Source: Fimenecus sp052273625
GTDB taxonomy: Bacteria > Bacillota > Clostridia > Oscillospirales > Acutalibacteraceae
Assembly: GCA_052273625.1 (NCBI GenBank)
Contig: DAVZHW010000003.1
Coordinates: 62,001 to 126,000, forward strand
Direction: 5' to 3'
DNA length: 64,000 nucleotides
Shown: piece after piece, positions 59,584 to 64,000 of the stretch
Position numbering within the stretch: position 1 is the stretch's first letter
How the letters are laid out: every line of letters starts with the position of its first letter
Notes under the pieces: model-generated
Seen by the model: the letters and a program-made list of their open reading frames with translations, nothing else
Told to the model about the DNA's origin: nothing
The model's database searches: none
Program-made: the position numbers and the translations under genes

Positions 59584-61614
59584 ATGAAAATTTTAGTTAC
59601 CGGTGCAAACGGCTTTGTAGGTAAAAATTTAATTTCAACTCTTGAGAATATAAGAGACTTAAAGGATAAAACAAGGGATGTTCCGCATGATTTGGAAATA
59701 TTTGCCTGTGATATAGGCACGTCCGAGACGGATTTTGAACGCTACTGCAAGGAATGTGATTTTGTCTTTAATCTTGTCGGAGTTCATCGTCCAAAGGATG
59801 ACTCGGAGTTTATGAAAGGCAATTTCGGCTTTCTTTCAAAGCTTCTTGAAACGCTTGAAAAATACGGCAACACGCCGAGAATTGCCTTTTCTTCTTCAAT
59901 TCAGGCAAAGCTTGACAACCCTTACGGAGAGAGCAAGCGTGCTGCCGAAAACGCTCTTTTTGGATACTCCGAAAAAACGGGCGCAAAGGTCTATGTTTTC
60001 AGATTTTCAAATCTTTTCGGAAAATGGTCAAGACCAAACTATAACAGCGTTGTCGCAACATTTTGTAATAATATAGCAAATGACTTGCCGATAGTGATAA
60101 GAGACAGAAATTATAAAATGGAGCTTATCTATATCGACGATGTTATAAATGAACTGCTTGAGGTGCTTATGGACAGAGGTCATAAGCAGGGCGATTTTTA
60201 TACTGTTTCCGTTTCTCATAATGTTACATTGGGCGAGCTTGCCGACTTGATTTATTCGTTCAAGAACAGCAGGGGAAGCCTTATGGTGCCGAATATGACA
60301 GACGGCAGCTTCTCGAAAAAGCTTTATTCAACCTACCTTTCGTATCTTCCGACCGACAAATTTGCTTATCCGCTTAATATGCATAAGGACGAGCGAGGCT
60401 CCTTTACGGAAATCGTAAAGACTACGGACAGAGGTCAAGTATCGGTTAACATTTCGAAGCCCGGCATAACAAAGGGACAGCATTGGCACCACACGAAGAA
60501 CGAAAAGTTTTTGGTGGTAAGCGGCAAGGGCGTTATTCGCTTCCGCAAAATTGACTCCGATGAAGTGATTGAATACTTTGTTTCGGGCGAAAATCTTGAG
60601 GTTGTCGATATACCGACAGGCTACACTCATAACATAGAAAACCTCGGAGATACCGATATGGTTACGATTATGTGGTGCAACGAGTGCTTTAATCCGAGTA
60701 AGCCCGACACATATTTTTTGCCTGTTGATGAAAGCGAAAATATCAACTCAACCAAAAGGGAAGTGCTTGTTCTCGGCGGGGCAGGTATGGCAGGATATGT
60801 TATTGCAACACATTTCAAAGAACACGGATATAATGTAACGATTTTTGATAAAACTACAGTTGACGGATTTAACTGCGTTGTAGGCTCGGCAAAGGATACT
60901 GAATTACTTAAAAAAATTCTGCTTGCAAAGCCTTATGCTGCGGTACTTAACTGTATCGGCTTGTTAAACCGTGCTTGTGACGAATACCGTTGCGATGCGG
61001 CTTATTTGAATGGATATTTACCGCATTTGCTTGCGGAAACCTTTGAAAATTCAAAGACAAAAGTTATTCATATCAGCTCCGATTGTGTTTTTTCAGGCAA
61101 TAAAAATGAGGCTTACAATGAATCGGAACAGCCTGACGCTGCCGATAATTACGGAAAGACTAAGGCTGTCGGAGAGATAAACAACGATAAGGATTTGACA
61201 TTCCGCACTTCTATAATCGGTCCCGATAGATTTTCGCAAAAGAACGGTTTGCTTAATTGGTTTGTTCAGCAGGAGGAAGTTACGGGCTTTACCAAAACAA
61301 TTTGGTCAGGCGTTTCAACTATTACGCTTGCAAGGGCGATGCTAAAGGCTGTTGAATGTGATGTCAGCGGAATTTATCATTTGGTAAACAATGAATATAT
61401 AAGCAAATATGAGCTTTTGAACTTGTTTAACAGGCATTTCGGAAACGGAAAGGTAAAAATCAACTGCGGAGAGGGTATTGAGTCCAAAAAAGTTCTTATG
61501 AACACCCGTAAGGATTTTGATTTTGTCGTTCCGAGCTATGAAAATATGGTTGAGGAATGTGCTGAGTGGGTTAGAACTCACTCAGCTGCATATCCCGACT
61601 ATTATGAAGTGTGA
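59584..61614 (+). CDS. capF: CapF-RmlD fusion: bifunctional UDP-sugar reductase
   Basis: A 676-residue fusion. Residues 1 to about 240 are an SDR domain (ILVTGANGFVGKNLISTL; NPYGESKRAAENALFGY) and about 260-375 a cupin (HKDERGSFTEIVKT, KGQHWHHTKNEKFLVV); together these are CapF, which 3-epimerises and 4-reduces the CapE product. Residues about 393-676 are a second SDR of the RmlD type (VLVLGGAGMAGYV, HISSDCVFSG, YGKTKAVGE). CapF alone is about 370 residues, so the extra domain is unusual. The added reductase resembles the enzyme used for UDP-L-QuiNAc-type sugars. Confidence 0.88.
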   Translation: MKILVTGANGFVGKNLISTLENIRDLKDKTRDVPHDLEIFACDIGTSETDFERYCKECDFVFNLVGVHRPKDDSEFMKGNFGFLSKLLETLEKYGNTPRIAFSSSIQAKLDNPYGESKRAAENALFGYSEKTGAKVYVFRFSNLFGKWSRPNYNSVVATFCNNIANDLPIVIRDRNYKMELIYIDDVINELLEVLMDRGHKQGDFYTVSVSHNVTLGELADLIYSFKNSRGSLMVPNMTDGSFSKKLYSTYLSYLPTDKFAYPLNMHKDERGSFTEIVKTTDRGQVSVNISKPGITKGQHWHHTKNEKFLVVSGKGVIRFRKIDSDEVIEYFVSGENLEVVDIPTGYTHNIENLGDTDMVTIMWCNECFNPSKPDTYFLPVDESENINSTKREVLVLGGAGMAGYVIATHFKEHGYNVTIFDKTTVDGFNCVVGSAKDTELLKKILLAKPYAAVLNCIGLLNRACDEYRCDAAYLNGYLPHLLAETFENSKTKVIHISSDCVFSGNKNEAYNESEQPDAADNYGKTKAVGEINNDKDLTFRTSIIGPDRFSQKNGLLNWFVQQEEVTGFTKTIWSGVSTITLARAMLKAVECDVSGIYHLVNNEYISKYELLNLFNRHFGNGKVKINCGEGIESKKVLMNTRKDFDFVVPSYENMVEECAEWVRTHSAAYPDYYEV

Positions 61615-61647
61615 TTATTATTTGGTATATTAAAGGTGGTATAACAA

Positions 61648-62832
61648 ATGGGAATTAAAACGGATTTTTCCGACGTAAGCTTTAAGAATAACGGGAAATT
61701 GAAATTGTTGATAATTGTCGGCACACGCCCCGAGATTATAAGGCTTGCAGAGGTAATTGACAAGAGTCGTAAATATTTTGATTGCATTTTGGCTCACACA
61801 GGTCAAAATTACGACTATAATCTTAACGATATTTTCTTTAAGGACTTGAAGCTGGGCTCGCCTGACGTCTATTTGGATGCGGTAGGCAACGATTTGGGCG
61901 AAACGGTAGGAAATATTATCAACTGCTCATATAAGCTTATGGCACAGATAAAGCCCGACGCTCTGCTCATTTTGGGCGACACAAACTCTTGCCTTTCGGC
62001 CATTTCCGCAAAGAGATTGCATATTCCGATTTTTCATATGGAGGCAGGAAATCGTTGTAAAGACGAGTGCTTGCCCGAGGAGACAAACAGGAGACTTGTC
62101 GATATTATTTCGGACGTCAATTTGTGCTACTCCGAGCACGCACGCCGCTATCTTATCGAAGCAGGTATGCCGAAGGAAAGAACATATGTTACAGGCTCGC
62201 CTATGGCAGAGGTGCTCCATAAGAATTTGGAGGAAATCGAAAATTCCGATATTCACGAAAGGCTCGGACTTGAAAAGGGCAAGTATATTCTTTTGTCGGC
62301 TCACAGAGAGGAAAATCTCGATACAGAAAAGAACTTCCTTTCTCTTTTTAACGCTATAAATAAGACTGCTCAAAAATACGATATGCCTATCCTTTATTCC
62401 TGCCACCCGAGAAGCCGTAAAAAGCTTGAGACAAGCGGGTTTGAGCTCGATAAGAGGGTTATCAGGCATGAGCCGCTCGGCTTCCACGATTATAACTGCT
62501 TGCAGATGAATGCGTTTGCGGTTATCTCCGACAGCGGTACGTTGCCCGAGGAAGCGGCATATTTTTCGAGCGTCGGCTTGCCGTTCCCTGCCGTTTGTAT
62601 AAGAACCTCAACAGAACGCCCCGAGGCTCTTGACAAGGCTTGCTTTGTGCTTGCAGGCATTGACGAAAAATCGCTTTTACAGGCTGTTGACGTTGCCGTT
62701 GAGCTCAACGAAAGCGGCTGCTACGGCGTTCCCGTTCCCGATTATACGGATGAAAACATCTCAACAAAGATTATAAAAATAGTTCAGTCATATACGGGCG
62801 TTGTCAACAAAATGGTTTGGCGCAAGGACTGA
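61648..62832 (+). CDS. wecB: UDP-GlcNAc 2-epimerase, non-hydrolysing (WecB/CapG-like)
   Basis: A 394-residue GT-B-fold epimerase. The markers are VGTRPEIIRLAEVID, HTGQNYDYNL, LGDTNSCLSAI, FHMEAGNRCKDECLPEETNRRLVD and SDSGTLPEEAAYF. In the capsule context the CapG form inverts C2 of the CapF product to give UDP-L-FucNAc. A WecB role, making UDP-ManNAc from UDP-GlcNAc, is equally allowed by the family. It is the last gene of the glycan operon and is followed by a large palindrome. Confidence 0.9.
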   Translation: MGIKTDFSDVSFKNNGKLKLLIIVGTRPEIIRLAEVIDKSRKYFDCILAHTGQNYDYNLNDIFFKDLKLGSPDVYLDAVGNDLGETVGNIINCSYKLMAQIKPDALLILGDTNSCLSAISAKRLHIPIFHMEAGNRCKDECLPEETNRRLVDIISDVNLCYSEHARRYLIEAGMPKERTYVTGSPMAEVLHKNLEEIENSDIHERLGLEKGKYILLSAHREENLDTEKNFLSLFNAINKTAQKYDMPILYSCHPRSRKKLETSGFELDKRVIRHEPLGFHDYNCLQMNAFAVISDSGTLPEEAAYFSSVGLPFPAVCIRTSTERPEALDKACFVLAGIDEKSLLQAVDVAVELNESGCYGVPVPDYTDENISTKIIKIVQSYTGVVNKMVWRKD

Positions 62833-62851
62833 AAACAGTAAAAAATTAAGG

Positions 62852-62932
62852 CAATCTGTTTTGCTAACGCCCGATAAGGAAGTATTTTAGAAAACATTCA
62901 ATGTGCTGACTTATCGGGCGCTGCAAAGATTG
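62852..62932. repeat. Long imperfect palindrome at end of glycan operon
   Basis: An 11-base perfect core stem (CGCCCGATAAG at 62868-62878 with CTTATCGGGCG at 62910-62920) is extended by TTTGC/GCAAA and CAATCT/AGATTG, with small bulges, around a 31-base AT-rich loop. It could terminate the operon, though no T run follows. Alternatively it is a remnant of a small inverted-repeat element. Confidence 0.7.
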
Positions 62933-62985
62933 ACAATAAAAACATCGAAAAGATAACAAAAAATTTATAAAGGAAAGATACGCTA

Positions 62986-63552
62986 ATGAAGCATTGCGGA
63001 ACGCAAAAGTTGGAAACAGACAGATTGATTTTGCGAAAATTTATAACCAAAGACGCACAGGCGATGTACAAAAATTGGGCGTCCGATGCAGAAGTCACTA
63101 AATTTTTGATGTGGCAGCCACATGCGGATGAAAAGGTGAGCCAAGAAGTAATAAGAGATTGGATGAAACAATATTCCGATAAAAGCTTTTATCAATGGGC
63201 GATTATTCTTAAAGAAAACGAAGACGAGCCGATAGGCGCTATTTCCGTAGTACATATGAATGAAGAGGTTTCAATGGTACATATCGGCTATTGCATCGGA
63301 AGAAAATGGTGGCATCAGGGAATTACATCAGAAGCTCTCAAGGCGGTTATGGATTTCTTATTTGATGAAGTAGATGTAAATCGAATTGAGTCAAGACACG
63401 ATCCGAGAAATCCTAATTCCGGCAAGGTAATGCAGAAATGCAAAATGAAATATGAGGGGACTTTGCGTAGTTCAGATTGGAATAATCAAGGAATTTGTGA
63501 TGCGTGCTATTACGCATTATTAAAATCGGAACGCAAACTTGCAGATGCGTAA
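62986..63552 (+). CDS. GNAT-family N-acetyltransferase (RimJ/RimL-like)
   Basis: A 188-residue acetyltransferase with AAGGAAAG upstream. It begins LETDRLILRKFITKDAQAMY, the RimJ/RimL-type start, and has the acetyl-CoA site region GYCIGRKWWHQGITSEAL followed by VNRIESRHDPRNPNSGKVMQK. It transfers acetyl from acetyl-CoA to a protein N-terminus or a small amine. The substrate is unknown. It lies between a palindrome and a toxin-antitoxin pair, outside the glycan operon. Confidence 0.88.
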   Translation: MKHCGTQKLETDRLILRKFITKDAQAMYKNWASDAEVTKFLMWQPHADEKVSQEVIRDWMKQYSDKSFYQWAIILKENEDEPIGAISVVHMNEEVSMVHIGYCIGRKWWHQGITSEALKAVMDFLFDEVDVNRIESRHDPRNPNSGKVMQKCKMKYEGTLRSSDWNNQGICDACYYALLKSERKLADA

Positions 63553-63559
63553 GAATATT

Positions 63560-63577
63560 TGCACATTAAATGCACAT
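63560..63577 (+). repeat. Direct repeat upstream of the toxin-antitoxin promoter
   Basis: TGCACAT occurs twice, at 63560-63566 and 63571-63577, four bases apart and just before the -35. A possible operator for the antitoxin. Confidence 0.4.
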
Positions 63578-63584
63578 AATAATA

Positions 63585-63612
63585 TTGACATTTCTCGTGC
63601 GTTGAGTATAAT
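63585..63612 (+). promoter_or_regulatory. Consensus promoter of the toxin-antitoxin operon
   Basis: TTGACA, a 16-base spacer and TATAAT, 22 bases before the GTG start of the antitoxin. The -10 sits in a short AT palindrome-like stretch. Confidence 0.8.
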
Positions 63613-63634
63613 ATAAGTATAGGAGGCGATAACC

Positions 63635-63901
63635 GTGAAGAATGTAAACGTTACTTTCCGTGTAGATGACGAATTGAAAAAGCAAGCGGAAGACTTGTTT
63701 TCAGACCTCGGTATGAATTTGTCAACGGCTTTCAATATTTTCCTCCGTCAGTCTGTTCGTGAACAGCAAATACCTTTTAATGTCAGCAAAAATGTTCCGA
63801 ATGCGGTAACGCTTGCCGCTATGGACGCTGCCGAAAAGGACGAGGATATTTACGGACCTTTCCAAGACGTTCCTTCGCTGATGGAGGCGCTGAATGCTTA
63901 A
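63635..63901 (+). CDS. RelB/DinJ-family antitoxin
   Basis: An 88-residue protein with GGAGGCG upstream of a GTG start. The N-terminal ribbon-helix-helix is VNVTFRVDDELKKQAEDLF, then LGMNLSTAFNIFLRQSVREQQIPF, the typical RelB/DinJ pattern; the C-terminal half is acidic and should bind the toxin. It represses its own promoter in known systems. The next gene starts eight bases before its stop and encodes a YafQ/RelE-like protein. Confidence 0.9.
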   Translation: MKNVNVTFRVDDELKKQAEDLFSDLGMNLSTAFNIFLRQSVREQQIPFNVSKNVPNAVTLAAMDAAEKDEDIYGPFQDVPSLMEALNA

Positions 63902-64000
63902 AACAGAATTTACGGGGCAGTTTAAGCGGGACTATAAGCTTGCTGTCAAACGAGGCTGTAACCCTGATGAATTGCAGGAAGTTATTACAATGTTAGTAAA
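63894..64000 (+). CDS. YafQ/RelE-like toxin, N-terminal part
   Basis: The frame opens with ATG at 63894 inside the antitoxin gene and runs off the window, showing 35 residues. The start LKTEFTGQFKRDYKLAVKRG and the NPDELQEVI segment are typical of YafQ-type RelE toxins, which cleave mRNA on the ribosome. The catalytic C-terminal residues lie outside the window. Confidence 0.8.
   Translation, partial: MLKTEFTGQFKRDYKLAVKRGCNPDELQEVITMLV

Overview
The window reads as chromosomal DNA of an anaerobic, spore-forming member of the Clostridia, probably a gut lineage near the Oscillospirales or Ruminococcaceae. The evidence is spoIIAA-spoIIAB-sigF, spoIIGA-sigE and sigK, clostridial family genes (DUF4364, DUF1667, QueH, U32 peptidase), strong GGAGG-type ribosome binding sites, frequent TTG starts and moderate G+C. 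No rRNA, tRNA, IS element or CRISPR array was seen. Species assignment is not possible from the sequence alone.

Layout. (1) 1-8.05 kb: myo-inositol catabolic operon iolJ(partial)-iolC-sanA-like-iolB-iolD-iolE-iron alcohol dehydrogenase-iolG, closed by a strong terminator. No iolA is visible, and the alcohol dehydrogenase could instead dispose of malonate semialdehyde. (2) 8.05-10 kb: a very AT-rich two-gene islet (lipoprotein plus secreted protein, both unrecognised) bracketed by perfect 25-bp repeats. (3) 10-33.5 kb: housekeeping and sporulation genes: XRE regulator, rlmA, zapA, U32 peptidase, dut, a PASTA protein with a degenerate kinase domain, the spoIIA operon, a DUF5696 lipoprotein, queH, an FkbM methyltransferase, sigK, DUF4364, two flavoproteins, a glycosidase-like protein, a class A PBP, ruvX and the spoIIG operon. 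(4) 33.7-38.6 kb: an MBOAT acyltransferase with a very short DHHW-like partner, then a three-gene GlpA/GlpB-like/DUF1667 redox operon. (5) 38.6-41.9 kb: an insulated phage-like cassette made of a consensus promoter, a structured leader, an HTH regulator, a collagen-repeat fibre protein, an XhlA-like protein, a GH25 lysozyme, a holin and a terminator. (6) 41.9-62.8 kb: an 18-gene surface polysaccharide operon. (7) 62.8-64 kb: a large palindrome, a GNAT acetyltransferase and a RelB/DinJ-YafQ-type toxin-antitoxin pair cut by the window end.

How the genes work together. The polysaccharide locus encodes an initiating phosphoglycosyltransferase, seven glycosyltransferases, a flippase and two tandem EpsG-type polymerases. 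It also encodes a probable UDP-GalNAcA branch (6-dehydrogenase plus 4-epimerase) and a CapE/CapF/CapG-type UDP-L-FucNAc branch in which CapF is fused to a second RmlD-like reductase. An aldolase-like protein and a D-2-hydroxyacid dehydrogenase near the front may supply a non-sugar substituent. Wzx/Wzy-type assembly is inferred.

The points most worth a second look are: the insulated collagen-fibre/lysis cassette and its attenuator-like leader; promoters of sporulation operons placed in or against the terminator hairpin of the gene upstream, with 21-bp promoter spacers; the PASTA pseudokinase; the CapF-RmlD fusion; the aldolase/dehydrogenase pair; and the repeat-bounded AT-rich islet.
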